A DNA stretch of 64,000 nucleotides from Halostella pelagica (GCA_005954745.1 CP040678.1:3139199-3203198), one strand, 5' to 3'; shown: positions 16,669 through 25,750, counted from the stretch's first letter. Made by a program: numbers and translations. The notes: generated by a model not told the origin, from the letters alone.

Positions 16669-17103
16669 CTACGGTTCCAGACGGTATTTCACCGTCGGTG
16701 TTCCCTCGAATCGGGGGCCGGCCCCGCGTTCGTCGAACCCGATGTTCCGCGCGGCGGCGGCGACGTGCGGGACGGTTTCGGGTGCGATCAGTTCGACCGA
16801 CATATCTTCCTGTTCGGCGAAGCGAACAGGCTCTCCGAGCAGTCGCTCGCAGGCATCTTCAGTGCCGTCCAGTTGTGTGACGTGGACGCAGTCTTCGCGC
16901 GCGTCGAAGCTCACGAACCCGAGCAGATCCGGCCCCCCTTCGTCTGCGTCGGCGTTCGGATCGGTCTCTTCTTCCTCTGATTCGGCGACGCGGACCGTGC
17001 GGTCGTGTACGAGGTTCCGCATTACGTCGGTGGGAGAGTCCGCGATCCCGGCGAGGTCGTCCGCGTCCGCCTCCACGGCGTCCCGTATACGCATCACCTC
17101 CAT
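16669..17103 (-). CDS. GNAT-like haloarchaeal protein
   Basis: About 144 residues from ATG 17103 (MEVMRIRDAVEADADDLAGI); ATG 17094 would remove three residues. The opening MRIRDAVEADADDLAGIADS and the LLGFVSFDAREDCVHVTQLDG strand pair resemble the GNAT acetyltransferase fold. The C-terminal AARNIGFDERGAGPRFEGTP also fits, but the acetyl-CoA pyrophosphate loop (Q/RxxGxG/A) is not clear. It may be a degenerate or non-catalytic member. Convergent with polD1. Confidence 0.68.
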   Translation of the reverse strand: MEVMRIRDAVEADADDLAGIADSPTDVMRNLVHDRTVRVAESEEEETDPNADADEGGPDLLGFVSFDAREDCVHVTQLDGTEDACERLLGEPVRFAEQEDMSVELIAPETVPHVAAAARNIGFDERGAGPRFEGTPTVKYRLEP

Positions 17104-17191
17104 GGTATCGCCCCACACAGAAAAAACCGTGGCGTGCGAGCGGTGGTGACGGGCGGCACACTTTCATCCCGTCGGCCACAATCCACGGGGT

Positions 17192-18328
17192 ATGCCGGAA
17201 CGCCCCGACGGGACGGACCGTTGTGACTTCTGTCGGCTTCCGTATCCGACACCTCCGATCGAACTCGCCTACGAAGGGACGACGTACGAATTCTGCTCGA
17301 CCGCCTGCCGGGACGCGTTGCAGTCGTCCGATCGCGTGTTCACCGAATACCACGGACACAGGTGCTTCGCGACGGGCGTCTCAGCTCTCGACACCGCGCT
17401 TCCCGAGGGTCTCCCGCGTAACTCTCTCGTTCTCCTCTCGGGCCAGCCAGGTACTCGTCCCGGGGCGCTCTACGCCGAACTCGTCTGGCGAACCCTGCAA
17501 CGCGGCGAATCTGCGGTCTTCGTGACCTTTCAGGAACCGCCGATTTCGGTCGTCGAAACGTTTCTCATGCTTGATTGGAACGTCCTTCCCTTTCTCGAAC
17601 GAGGTCAACTACGGATACTCGACTGTTTCACCTACCGCGTGGAGGACCGCAACCGCATGCTCGACCGGATGAGCCAGTGGAACCAACACCTCTCCAACGT
17701 TACCGCCCCTGCGACGAAGTCGGTCCGTGACCCGAGCGACATGGCCGAACTGGAGAACAAACTCGACAACTGCCTCGAAACCGAGTCGATGGTCGAGGAA
17801 GGCATCGTCCTGATCGATTCGCTGACCGAACTCGGAACGCTCGTCCAACCGGTCCAGGCGTACAACTTCGTCAAAGATATCCGCGCCGATGTTTGCAAGG
17901 GTCGATTCGTCCCCGTCTTCGCCGGAGCGACCTTCTCCGGACAGGCGGAGTCGTTCCCGCACGACCTGGAGTACATCGCGGACGGGATCGTGGACATGGA
18001 ACTCAACGGCGAGATCGTCGACGACACGCTGCTTCGGCGGATCCGGGTCCGAAAGATGAACAGCGTGCTCACCATCTCGGAGTGGGCGACCTACGAGTTC
18101 ACGAACGGTACCGGTCTCGTCACGTTCGACCCGACCGAGGAGATGGCCGCGACTGACCAGGGGCCCAGAGAGTCCTCGAACGGGATGACTGACCCGGTCC
18201 GGGACTCCGACTCCGAGAGGTCTTCCGGGGTTCAAGAGGCGGACCGCGGCGCGTCCCCTCCGGACCCTCCCAGTGCGGACGCGCCCGGCGCTGACGCCGA
18301 GTCGGATATCGACTCTTCCAACGAGTAG
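17192..18328 (+). CDS. RecA/KaiC-like protein with N-terminal zinc finger and degenerate Walker A
   Basis: A 378-residue protein. Residues 11-39 hold a CxxC...CxxxC zinc site (C11, C14, C35, C39) in a YHS/TRASH-like context (YEFCSTACRDAL). A RecA-fold core follows: GVSALDTALPEGLPRNSLVLLSGQ, then GQPGTRPGAL where the P-loop lysine and serine should be, a VFVTFQEPP strand, and IVLIDSLTELG as Walker B. The missing GK[ST] implies weak or no ATP hydrolysis. The C-terminal 60 residues are acidic and disordered. HTR-like group; the role is unknown, possibly signalling or DNA binding. Divergent from the GNAT-like gene. Confidence 0.8.
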   Translation: MPERPDGTDRCDFCRLPYPTPPIELAYEGTTYEFCSTACRDALQSSDRVFTEYHGHRCFATGVSALDTALPEGLPRNSLVLLSGQPGTRPGALYAELVWRTLQRGESAVFVTFQEPPISVVETFLMLDWNVLPFLERGQLRILDCFTYRVEDRNRMLDRMSQWNQHLSNVTAPATKSVRDPSDMAELENKLDNCLETESMVEEGIVLIDSLTELGTLVQPVQAYNFVKDIRADVCKGRFVPVFAGATFSGQAESFPHDLEYIADGIVDMELNGEIVDDTLLRRIRVRKMNSVLTISEWATYEFTNGTGLVTFDPTEEMAATDQGPRESSNGMTDPVRDSDSERSSGVQEADRGASPPDPPSADAPGADAESDIDSSNE

Positions 18329-18514
18329 CATCCGGTCGCACCGTGGGCTCCAGTCGGACGGCCCGACGACTCGACCCGGCACGGGTCCCGAGCGGGAACG
18401 CTCACAAGTGGACACCGTTTCTCCCCCAAAATTACCGGAGATGGACACAGTTATCAGCGCGGTACGGCAACGGTATTCCATGATCGCAGTTAGTCCGAAT
18501 CCACGGGTGATCGG

Positions 18515-19693
18515 ATGCGCGTAGTCGCGAAGTTCGGCGGAACCAGCCTGGGCAGCGGCGACCGCGTCAACCGCGCCGCGGACTCCATCGCCACCGCCGT
18601 CGAGGCGGGTCACGAGATAGCCGTCGTCGCGAGCGCTATGGGGTCGACCACCGACGAACTTCTCGACGAGATCACATTCGAGACGGACGACGCCGACCGC
18701 GCTCAGATCGTTAGCATGGGCGAACGGACCAGCGTGCGGATGCTCAAGGCCGCACTCGCCGCTCGCGACATCGAGGCCATCTTCCTCGAACCCGGCAGCG
18801 AGCAGTGGCCGGTGATCACCGACGCGGCGGGCGAGGTCGACGTCGAGGAGACGAAGCGTCGCGCCGCAGCGCTCGCTGAGCAGTTAGACGGCGTCGTTCC
18901 AGTGATCACCGGGTTCCTCGCCCAGGACCACGACGGCAACGTCACCACGCTCGGCCGCGGCGGCAGCGACACCACGGCCGTCATGCTCGGCAAGTACATG
19001 AACGCCGACGAAGTCGTCATCGTCACCGACGTCGAGGGCGTCATGACCGGCGACCCCCGCGTCGTCGAGGGCGCGCGCAACGTGGGCAAGATCACGGTCG
19101 ACGAACTCCGAAACCTCTCGTTCCGGGGGGCCGAGGTCGTCGCCCCCAGCGCGCTCTCGTACAAGTCGAGCAACATGGACGTACGCGTCGTCCACTACCA
19201 GCACGGCGACCTGCTCACAGGCGGCACCCAGGTCGAAGGGGAGTTCAACAGCCTCGTCGACATGCGCGAGGAGTCGCTCGCCTGCCTCACGGTCGCCGGC
19301 CGGGCCATCCGCAACAGCTCCGGCATCCTTCAGGAACTCACGGCGGCGCTCGGCGAGGCCGACGTCAACGTCGACGCCATCGCAAGCGGCATGGACTCGG
19401 TCACGTTCTACGTCGACGAGACCGCCGCCGAGCGGGCCGAAACCGTCCTTCACCGCGAGGTCGTCGACCAGGAACCGCTCTCCAGCGTCACCGTCGAGAG
19501 CGGTCTCGCCGCCATCCGCGTCACCGGCGGCCAACTCCCCAATCGCTCCGGCATCATCAAGGCTATCGTCGACCCGATGGCCGACGCCGGCATCAACCTG
19601 TACGACCTGATCACGAGCGCTACCTCGGTCGCCCTCTTCGTCGACTGGGAGGACCGCGAGGACGCGCTGGAGATCATGCAACGGCGGTTCTAA
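18515..19693 (+). CDS. lysC: Aspartate kinase
   Basis: A 392-residue enzyme that phosphorylates aspartate, the first step to threonine, methionine and lysine. Opening MRVVAKFGGTSLGSGDRV is the ATP/aspartate-binding KFGGTS motif; the kinase domain includes IVSMGERTSVRML, GRGGSDTTAVML and VTDVEGVMTGDPR. From about residue 250 two ACT domains follow (CLTVAGRAIRNSSGILQEL; IRVTGGQLPNRSGIIKAIV), predicting allosteric feedback. Normal length for an archaeal enzyme. Stop codon abuts a multi-hairpin repeat. Confidence 0.96.
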   Translation: MRVVAKFGGTSLGSGDRVNRAADSIATAVEAGHEIAVVASAMGSTTDELLDEITFETDDADRAQIVSMGERTSVRMLKAALAARDIEAIFLEPGSEQWPVITDAAGEVDVEETKRRAAALAEQLDGVVPVITGFLAQDHDGNVTTLGRGGSDTTAVMLGKYMNADEVVIVTDVEGVMTGDPRVVEGARNVGKITVDELRNLSFRGAEVVAPSALSYKSSNMDVRVVHYQHGDLLTGGTQVEGEFNSLVDMREESLACLTVAGRAIRNSSGILQELTAALGEADVNVDAIASGMDSVTFYVDETAAERAETVLHREVVDQEPLSSVTVESGLAAIRVTGGQLPNRSGIIKAIVDPMADAGINLYDLITSATSVALFVDWEDREDALEIMQRRF

Positions 19694-19925
19694 GGAACGC
19701 CCTTGCGAGCGCTTGACAGCGCTCGTTGCGCCCTTTCAATGTCCGCCGGAGGACGCTTCGCCCCTTCGAGCCGTCACTCGCTCTGTTCGCGAAGACGCCA
19801 ACGAGCGCCGCAGGCGATCGTTTCAGGTCCGCCAGTTTGCGCGAGTCGCCACGGTAGTGGCGATACGCTCCGAGTGCCTGCCTTCCCCCGTGTGCTCCCG
19901 ACGAGACGCGAGCACGGCCGCTGGT
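19694..19925 (+). repeat. Stop-codon-abutting multi-hairpin repeat, copy 3
   Basis: Begins after the lysC TAA with GGAACGCCCTTG. Contains the first hairpin GCGAGCGCT/AGCGCTCGT around a TGAC loop, the linker TGCGCCCTTTCAATGTCCG, CCGCCAGTTTGCGCGAG, the hairpin TCGCCAC/GTGGCGA (19846-19863), GAGTGCCTGCCTTCCCCCGT, and a last stem GTGCTC/GAGCAC (19891-19914). 19926-20009 holds only the promoter of the next gene. Confidence 0.87.
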
Positions 19926-20009
19926 TCGTCCGGGCGTAACCATCCTTCGGACCAGACGGTCGCTGGAACGCTCGACAGGAGTTTTATCCGCGCGGCGAGT
20001 ATCCGTGCT

Positions 20010-20249
20010 ATGGTTGAACACACCGCGACGTTCGAGATCGAATCGGCGTCTGACGCGCGGATCGTGTCCAGGGCGCTCGACGAGTTACACAACCGATTTC
20101 GGGAGGAGGACCTGGAAGTCGGAGACGGCAAGCGGGGAATGAACGAGATGGTCGAGGAGTTCAGGTCCCTGCACGAACAGATCGACGCCGATTCTACGGG
20201 AACACTGATAGTCACCTACACGGACGAGAACTCGGAAAACGATCCGTAG
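20010..20249 (+). CDS. Small acidic haloarchaeal protein, unknown function
   Basis: A 79-residue protein, start ATG 20010 (MVEHTATFEIESASDARIVS); a TTTTAT box about 28 nt upstream fits a leaderless transcript, and the longer frame runs back into the repeat. It reads as a beta-strand, helix (ARIVSRALDELHNRFREEDLE), helix (MNEMVEEFRSLHEQIDAD), beta-strand (GTLIVTYTDEN). KEOPS Pcc1 was considered because of size and fold but its motifs are absent. Upstream of cspA on the same strand. Confidence 0.72.
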   Translation: MVEHTATFEIESASDARIVSRALDELHNRFREEDLEVGDGKRGMNEMVEEFRSLHEQIDADSTGTLIVTYTDENSENDP

Positions 20250-20314
20250 CACCCTGCCGTGGTAGCGCGACCCTCGGAAGTGTTATCCATGTATGAGCAC
20301 TACGTATATTTGCA

Positions 20315-20509
20315 ATGGCAAACGGAACTGTTGATTTCTTCAACAACACTGGCGGCTACGGATTTATCGAGACTGAGGATGCGGACGACGACGTTTTCTT
20401 CCACATGGAGGACGTTGGCGGTGCAGACCTCGAAGAAGGCACGGACATCGAGTTCGACATCGAAGAGGCCCCCAAGGGCCCTCGCGCGACGAACGTCGTT
20501 CGCGAGTAA
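20315..20509 (+). CDS. cspA: Cold-shock domain protein
   Basis: A 64-residue single cold-shock domain. The RNA-binding motifs are RNP1-like GGYGFIETED (residues 13-22) and RNP2-like DVFFHMEDV (26-34), then LEEGTDIEFDIEEAPKGPRA and ATNVVRE. It is a nucleic-acid chaperone that melts RNA structure. More acidic than bacterial Csp, as usual in haloarchaea. Own promoter is likely; AT-rich sequence lies just upstream. Confidence 0.96.
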   Translation: MANGTVDFFNNTGGYGFIETEDADDDVFFHMEDVGGADLEEGTDIEFDIEEAPKGPRATNVVRE

Positions 20510-20688
20510 ACGCGGACTATCGTTTCACGACGATCACTGTAAACGACATTTTTCGAGTACACTACCCCCACGAGTCGGGACTCTACGGTACACGGAGTGC
20601 AGTACCGACGACTCGCCGCACCTGACGCGGCGGGGACGTACGGCCGACTGCCGCGATGTTTTTCACGCTCGGTTCTGTCACGGCTACT

Positions 20689-21108
20689 ATGGCTGACCGA
20701 CTGACGACGGTGGACACCGTCCGGGAGGAGGGGTCCTGGCTGTTCACCATTCGCGACGAGTACGGTGAACTCGACGAAGCCATCCTCGTCCCCTGCGATG
20801 ACGAGGAGGGGGACGACGTCGAGGCGTGGATCAACCGCTGCACTCACGAGGCTCAGCGACTTGACCGCGGATTCGGCGCGGCGATGCGGGACGGCCAGAT
20901 CATCTGTCCGAAACACGGGTCGATGTTCGACTCGTGTTCGGGCTACTGCGACAACGGCGACGCCGCAGACACGACGCTTCCCGGCGTCGACGTGACTGTC
21001 ACCCACGGCGACATCTATCTGACTGACGACGACGTCGCCTTCGAACACGAGGGCGGTATCGACGACGATGACGACGGTCCCGATTCGACATCGCATATCG
21101 GCTTCTGA
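20689..21108 (+). CDS. Rieske (2Fe-2S) ferredoxin-like protein
   Basis: A 139-residue protein from ATG 20689 (MADRLTTVDTVREEG); an upstream in-frame ATG at 20656 is less likely. The Rieske cluster ligands are C51-T-H53 and C73-PK-H76, within RCTHEAQ and IICPKHGSMFDSCSG. A DSCSGYC segment adds two more cysteines next to the site. Single-domain, no signal or TM, so a soluble electron carrier resembling the ferredoxin component of dioxygenases. Acidic C-terminal tail. Partner enzyme not evident here. Confidence 0.9.
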   Translation: MADRLTTVDTVREEGSWLFTIRDEYGELDEAILVPCDDEEGDDVEAWINRCTHEAQRLDRGFGAAMRDGQIICPKHGSMFDSCSGYCDNGDAADTTLPGVDVTVTHGDIYLTDDDVAFEHEGGIDDDDDGPDSTSHIGF

Positions 21109-21260
21109 TCCCCGAACGGACCGCTAACGGTCACCATTCGCCACCAGTGAATACGTCTGTCCAGCGGAGTCGGTGTACCTACCGCCCGCCGGCGAATCTG
21201 TCTGCCGTCACCCAGATACTCGCAGCTAGTTTGAACAGCAGGCACTCCCTTGTATGCGCC

Positions 21261-22601
21261 GTGAAAGCGCACAAGACCAAAGTGGTCGAACGGATCGAAC
21301 TACCCGACCGCGAGGCACGCGAGGCTAATCTGGACGAAGCGGGCTACAACGTGTTTAACCTGAACGCTGACGACGTGTACGTCGACCTGTTGACCGACAG
21401 CGGCACCGGTGCGATGAGCGACGAGCAGTGGGCCGCCCTCCTCCGCGGCGACGAGGCCTACGCCGGCAGCGAGAGTTTCGCCGAACTGGAGTCCGCCGTC
21501 GAGGACGTGATGGGGTTCGAGCGGGTCGTCCCCGCTCACCAGGGACGCGGCGCGGAGAACCTCCTCTACGGCGCACTGGTCGACGACGGCGACGTCGTGC
21601 TCAACAACACTCACTTCGACACGACTCGCGCCCACGTCGCCAATCAGGGCGCGGAAGCCGCGGACTGCCCTGCTGAGATCGCCTTCGACGCTGACGCCGA
21701 CGCTCCCTTCAAAGGCAACTTCTCGGTCGACCGCGCCCGGGAACACGTCGAACGGGTCGGGGCCGAGAACGTTCCCGTTGTCGTCCTGACGATAACTAAC
21801 AACTCGGCGGCCGGACAGCCGGTCAGCGTGGCGAACACCCGAAACGTCCGCGAGTTCGCCGACGAGATAGACGCGACGTTCGTGATAGACGCCTGCCGCT
21901 TCGCGGAGAACGCGTACTTCGTCCGCGAACGCGAGCCAGGCTACGAGGAGGCGTCGGTGGCGTCCATCGCCCGCGAGCAACTCGACTACGCGGACGCGCT
22001 GGTCATGAGTGGCAAGAAGGAAGGGCTCGTCAACGCCGGCGGGTTCGTCGCCGTCCGCGACCCTGACCTGTTCGACCGCGTCAAGCAACGCGCCATCCTC
22101 TTCGAGGGGTTCCCGACGTACGGCGGGATGGCCGGTCGCGACCTCGCGGCGATGGCCGTTGGCCTCCGCGAGGCGGTCGACCTCGCTCGCGTTCGAGACC
22201 GGATCGAACAGGTCCGCGACCTCGGCGAGCGACTCCGCGATGCGGGCATCCCGCTGTACTGGCCGCCGGGCGGACACGCGGTGTACGTCGACGCCGGTGA
22301 GATGTTCGCCCACGTCCCCACCGAAGAGTTCCCCGGGCAGGCGTTGGTCTGTGAGCTCTATCGGGAGGGCGGCGTTCGCGCCGTCGAACTCGGCGAGTTC
22401 GCGTTCCCCGGAACCGACCGGCCCGACCTCGTTCGACTGGCGCTTCCCCGTCGGACGTACAGCCGAGAACACGTCGAACACGTCGTCGACACGTTCGCCG
22501 CGGTCGCTGACCGAGCGGACGCGATATCCGGGTTGGAAGTGATAGACGAACCCGAAATGGCGGAGTTACGCCACTTCTCGGCGCGACTCCAGCCCGTTTG
22601 A
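21261..22601 (+). CDS. tnaA: Tryptophanase / PLP-dependent beta-eliminating lyase
   Basis: About 446 residues from GTG 21261 (KAHKTKVVERIELPDREARE follows). It cleaves L-tryptophan (or tyrosine) to indole/phenol, pyruvate and ammonia. Seen: YNVFNLNADDVYVDLLTDSG substrate region, PAHQGRGAENLLYG, NNTHFDTTRAH, TITNNSAAGQPVS, FVIDACRFAENAYF (PLP-ring Asp), and the PLP-lysine motif MSGKKEG with K253 as Schiff-base lysine by analogy. Collinear with bacterial TnaA. The open frame extends 38 codons upstream without protein-like character. A gene in this position is typical beside haloarchaeal lysC. Confidence 0.93.
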   Translation: MKAHKTKVVERIELPDREAREANLDEAGYNVFNLNADDVYVDLLTDSGTGAMSDEQWAALLRGDEAYAGSESFAELESAVEDVMGFERVVPAHQGRGAENLLYGALVDDGDVVLNNTHFDTTRAHVANQGAEAADCPAEIAFDADADAPFKGNFSVDRAREHVERVGAENVPVVVLTITNNSAAGQPVSVANTRNVREFADEIDATFVIDACRFAENAYFVREREPGYEEASVASIAREQLDYADALVMSGKKEGLVNAGGFVAVRDPDLFDRVKQRAILFEGFPTYGGMAGRDLAAMAVGLREAVDLARVRDRIEQVRDLGERLRDAGIPLYWPPGGHAVYVDAGEMFAHVPTEEFPGQALVCELYREGGVRAVELGEFAFPGTDRPDLVRLALPRRTYSREHVEHVVDTFAAVADRADAISGLEVIDEPEMAELRHFSARLQPV

Positions 22602-22619
22602 CGCCACGGAAACGGGTCA

Positions 22620-22805
22620 CTACCCCCGATCTCCGCCCGTCCCGTCGATAAACGCCTGCAGGTCGTCGTAGCAGTCGAGGCAGAGAAACTGCGACGACGG
22701 TTCGACCGCTTCGCCGTCAGAGTCGACTACTTCGGTTTCGACTGTCGCGTGCCGCTCCTGAGTGTCGATGGTGGTGTTGCATCGCCCGCAGTCGAAGGTC
22801 GGCAT
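22620..22805 (-). CDS. Small zinc-ribbon protein
   Basis: About 61 residues (MPTFDCGRCNTTIDTQERHA...FLCLDCYDDLQAFIDG). Two CxxC pairs (CGRC and CLDC) about 35 residues apart form one zinc ribbon. No other domain. Its ATG at 22805 overlaps the TGA of the upstream gene by one base, so the two are translationally coupled. Function unknown. Confidence 0.85.
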   Translation of the reverse strand: MPTFDCGRCNTTIDTQERHATVETEVVDSDGEAVEPSSQFLCLDCYDDLQAFIDGTGGDRG

Positions 22806-23146
22806 CACCGGCCGAACAGTCGCTCGGGGAGCGACCTGGACTGGGTCTGCTGGCCCCGTCCCAGCCGACTCCGGAGACCACCGCTCTGTTGGGTCTGGCC
22901 GCCGCCGAACCGCCGCTTTACCTCCTGTCGGATCATATCGATGTCGGCCACCTTGTCGGTCCGCCGCTGCTCGGCGCGCCGCAGGAACAGCCCGACCGCG
23001 AGAAACATCGCCGCGTCCTTGAGTTCCGAACGGAAGCGCTGCCGGTCGTTTCGCACCACGAGCGCCTTCAGCAGCGACAGGCCGCCGATGGCGAAGTACA
23101 GTCGTGAATCCGTTCCCCTTCCCCTGAACATGTCTGTCACAGACAT
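22805..23146 (-). CDS. Uncharacterised haloarchaeal protein with hydrophobic helices
   Basis: About 113 residues from ATG 23146 (MSVTDMFRGRGTDSRLYFAIGG); ATG 23131 (MFRGRG) also possible. A hydrophobic segment LYFAIGGLSLLKALVV and a second helix AAMFLAVGLFLRRAEQ suggest membrane association. The C-terminus is rich in Gln/Gly/Arg (RRFGGGQTQQSGGLRSRLGRG) and basic, unusual for this proteome. Forms a two-gene unit with the zinc-ribbon protein. Unknown function. Confidence 0.72.
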   Translation of the reverse strand: MSVTDMFRGRGTDSRLYFAIGGLSLLKALVVRNDRQRFRSELKDAAMFLAVGLFLRRAEQRRTDKVADIDMIRQEVKRRFGGGQTQQSGGLRSRLGRGQQTQSRSLPERLFGR

Positions 23147-23215
23147 CGCATCGGGTATACTCCGCACGACGGGTTAACTGTTCGCTCGTACCCCTGTGCG
23201 GACCATTCAGTTCGC

Positions 23216-23875
23216 TTACCGCCCTTTCTTCAGCCGGGATCCGATCTTCCGCGGGAGGCCGGCCTCCTCGACTACCCGTTGCACTTCAGCGACGTCGTAC
23301 TCGACCCGGTACTCCTCGACCGTCAGCGCGTCGAGATCGAGAACAGCATACGCGGCCCGCGGGTCGCCGTCCCGCGGTTGACCGACGCTGCCGGGGTTCA
23401 TCACGATTCCCTCCTCGTACTGCTCGTGGCCCTGAACGTGTGTGTGACCCATGATCAATGCGTCCTCGTCGCCCAGCAGATGCGGGGAGAAGTCGTCGGG
23501 ATACGTGTACCGGTCCGGGTCGTCGGGGTGGCCGTGGACGATTTTCACGCGGCCGTCGCACTCGATGTGCTCGTCCGGCAGCGCGGCCAGCCACTCGATC
23601 CGGTCGTCCGACAGCGTCTCTCTCGCGTGTTCGACGCCCGCGCCGGCCATGCTGTTGAACCGGAACTCGGTTCCGGTCGCCACTGCGCGGTCGTGATTCC
23701 CCATCACCGTCGGGACGTTCCGCTCCCGGACCGCATCGACGCACTCGGCGTGCCAGGGGTTGTAGCCGACGACATCGCCGGCACAGAGCAGGCCGTCCAC
23801 GGCCGGCATGTCCTCAAGCACCGCGTCCAGCGCCACCTTGTTACCGTGCACGTCCGAGATCACACCCAATCGCAT
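23216..23875 (-). CDS. Calcineurin-like metallophosphoesterase (YfcE/MJ0936 type)
   Basis: About 219 residues from ATG 23875 (MRLGVISDVHGNKVALDAVL). Metal-binding motifs in order: D8/H10 in ISDVHGN, GDVVGYNP, MGNHDRAV, VHGHPDDPD, GHTHVQGHEQ, then the MNPGSVGQPRDGDPRA C-terminal signature. This is the small stand-alone phosphodiesterase family (2',3'-cyclic or bis-pNPP-type activity in homologues). All ligands are present, so an active enzyme is expected; the physiological substrate is unknown. Confidence 0.92.
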   Translation of the reverse strand: MRLGVISDVHGNKVALDAVLEDMPAVDGLLCAGDVVGYNPWHAECVDAVRERNVPTVMGNHDRAVATGTEFRFNSMAGAGVEHARETLSDDRIEWLAALPDEHIECDGRVKIVHGHPDDPDRYTYPDDFSPHLLGDEDALIMGHTHVQGHEQYEEGIVMNPGSVGQPRDGDPRAAYAVLDLDALTVEEYRVEYDVAEVQRVVEEAGLPRKIGSRLKKGR

Positions 23876-23925
23876 GAGTACACTGAAACGGGCGCGGTCC
23901 TTGAGGGTTGTCCGCTCTTTCCGTC

Positions 23926-24552
23926 CTACTCGTCGCCGTTGACGACCGCCGTCTCGAACCCGCTGTCGGTCCGCGCGACACCGGCGGCACACACCGCGTG
24001 TTCGAATTCAAGATCGAACGCTTCGCGCACGGCGGTCTCGGCGTCGGTCGCCTCGAAGTCGAACGCCTCGGGGCTGTCCGTTTCGTACGTCGCGACGAGC
24101 GTCGGCTCCTCGACCCGCTCGACGATCAGGGCGTCCTTTCGGACGATTCCGACGTACGCCTGCTTGCCGACCTCGCCGTCGGCATCCCCGTCCGACGAGT
24201 CTTCTCCCGTCCCGCCGCAGAGGACGCCGGCGACCCGCGGCGTGTCGTACTCGTCTTTCTCGTAGTCAAGCGCTAGCAGGCTCTCCGCGAGGGCGTCCCG
24301 CGCGGGATAGCCGAGTTCGATCTTCTCGGTTATCGGGTCGACGTGCGAACCGTTGCCAAGCACCGCCGCGCCGCTCGCGGTCCGCACGCAGTTGTATGAG
24401 ATGTACGGGTTGTCCGTTTCCGGTGCGTCCTCGGTCGGACCGACGGTCAGCGCGTCCTCGCGCTCTGCGATCCGGCGGTTGGGAAACGACCGGGAGGAGA
24501 CGCGGTACGCGGCCGCGTCCGTACCGACGACGACGAAGCGTCCGATGTACAT
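23926..24552 (-). CDS. purO: IMP cyclohydrolase, archaeal type
   Basis: A 208-residue PurO that closes FAICAR to IMP in the last step of purine biosynthesis, replacing the cyclohydrolase domain of PurH. Opening [26 protein letters not shown] and the block [10 protein letters not shown] are family hallmarks, together with GNGSHVDPI and RVAGVLCGG. Length is typical. A short acidic insertion ([14 protein letters not shown]) is a halophilic surface loop. Separate transcript, convergent with nothing. Confidence 0.93.
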   Translation of the reverse strand: MYIGRFVVVGTDAAAYRVSSRSFPNRRIAEREDALTVGPTEDAPETDNPYISYNCVRTASGAAVLGNGSHVDPITEKIELGYPARDALAESLLALDYEKDEYDTPRVAGVLCGGTGEDSSDGDADGEVGKQAYVGIVRKDALIVERVEEPTLVATYETDSPEAFDFEATDAETAVREAFDLEFEHAVCAAGVARTDSGFETAVVNGDE

Positions 24553-24709
24553 ACGCGAACGTGGACGGAAGCGGGAAAAAGAGGTGTCGATACGCGTGCG
24601 TTCGACGGGTGGAGACGATCGCTTGTCCTGTCGTGTTTCCAGTGCCCGAGCGTAGGTCGCTGAGGTTCAACTTCTTTCGAGGCGGAGTCCCCTTTCTCAA
24701 GGAGTCGTT

Positions 24710-24728
24710 CGAGAATCAGAGATTCTCG
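24710..24728. repeat. Perfect 8-bp hairpin in the purO/tRNA-Gln spacer
   Basis: CGAGAATC-AGA-GATTCTCG. The rest of 24553-24941 (390 bp) shows no gene; the hairpin has no U-run after it. Function not apparent. Confidence 0.45.
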
Positions 24729-24941
24729 TGACTTAGACGGCGGGGAAACAAACTGCCATCGGAAGGAGCGCTATCCCGTCCCGACTCCTACCGCAGGTGA
24801 AGGCGATCCGTACCGGAACGATGTGAACGAGTGACTAACCAGTCCTCTCTTTCAGACCCGAACGAGTTCGAAACACTCAAATGCGGAAACGCGTTACTGA
24901 AGGGTGAAGCGTCGGAAAGTCGGAAACCGGCGAACGTGTCA

Positions 24942-25014
24942 AGTCCATTAGGGTAGTGGCCAATCCTGAAGCCTTCTGGGGGCTTCGACCCTGGTTCGAA
25001 TCCAGGATGGACTA
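24942..25014 (+). tRNA. tRNA-Gln (anticodon CUG)
   Basis: Cloverleaf folds by eye: acceptor AGTCCAT/ATGGACT (7 bp) plus discriminator A; D arm GGGTAGTGGCCAATCCT; anticodon stem AAGCC/GGCTT around loop TTCTGGG giving anticodon CTG; T arm CCTGG-TTCGAAT-CCAGG. No intron and no encoded CCA. 73 nt. Confidence 0.94.
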
Positions 25015-25111
25015 CTCGAAATTCTAACGTCTCTCATTCCAGCAGTGGCACCTAACCGAGGGCGTCTTTTCCGGCGGGTTCGAGACGCTGCTTTCTGAAA
25101 GCGTTCTCCCG

Positions 25112-25750
25112 TCAGCCTTCGCTGCCGCCGGCGTTTTCAGGGACGAACCGAGCGGCGACCCAACCGATCGCGGCCGAGATACCCGCAGGGATAGCGACGA
25201 ACAGAAACAGCACGAGAAGCAGGCCGCCTCGTCCCTCGATGCCGCCGTCGACCGTGATCCCGGGACTGAGCGCGATCACGGGCACCAACAACAGTACGAT
25301 AGCGACCGCGTAGCCGCTCTTTGCGACAGCGCCCTGGACTGTGCGGCGACGGACGAGATACGCGGTGGCCCCGAGCCACGCGACGAAACCGAAGGCGAGC
25401 GCCCACCCGCTCCCGGTCAGGACTGCCAGCACGATAGATCCCACTAGGCCGACGATAATCCCGCCGACGATGCCGACGACGACGGTGAGCGTATTATCCA
25501 CGAGTCCGTCCGGAGCCAGCAGTTGCTCCGGGCGTTCGTTACCGGTCGAGGCGGAACTCTCTCCGGCGTCGGTCCGTTTCCCGGTCCCCGCTGACGGGGA
25601 TCCCGTTTCGTCCCACGCGCCGTCCTCGTTAGTGTCCCCGGACTCGAGTTCCGCAGTCAGATCGGCCGAGCAGTGCATGCAGTAGGTCGCCGTCTGGCCG
25701 ATGGGTTCGCCACACTCCGGACAGTGCGGATCGCTATCGACGCTGTTCAT
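25112..25750 (-). CDS. Zinc-ribbon membrane protein
   Basis: A 212-residue protein. The N-terminal zinc ribbon CPECGEPIGQ...YCMHCSADL (CxxC twice) is followed by an acidic disordered linker (about 35-85) and four hydrophobic helices (TVVVGIVGGIIVGLVGSIVL; GWALAFGFVAWLGATAYLV; GYAVAIVLLLVPVIAL; LLLVLFLFVAIPAGISAAIG). A common haloarchaeal layout with unknown function, with the zinc ribbon facing the cytosol if helix number is even. Followed downstream by tRNA-Gln on the opposite strand. Confidence 0.8.
   Translation of the reverse strand: MNSVDSDPHCPECGEPIGQTATYCMHCSADLTAELESGDTNEDGAWDETGSPSAGTGKRTDAGESSASTGNERPEQLLAPDGLVDNTLTVVVGIVGGIIVGLVGSIVLAVLTGSGWALAFGFVAWLGATAYLVRRRTVQGAVAKSGYAVAIVLLLVPVIALSPGITVDGGIEGRGGLLLVLFLFVAIPAGISAAIGWVAARFVPENAGGSEG

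Noticed and set aside
20010..20249. KEOPS Pcc1
   Set aside because: Size and strand-helix-helix-strand pattern fit loosely, but the Pcc1 conserved residues are not recognisable.
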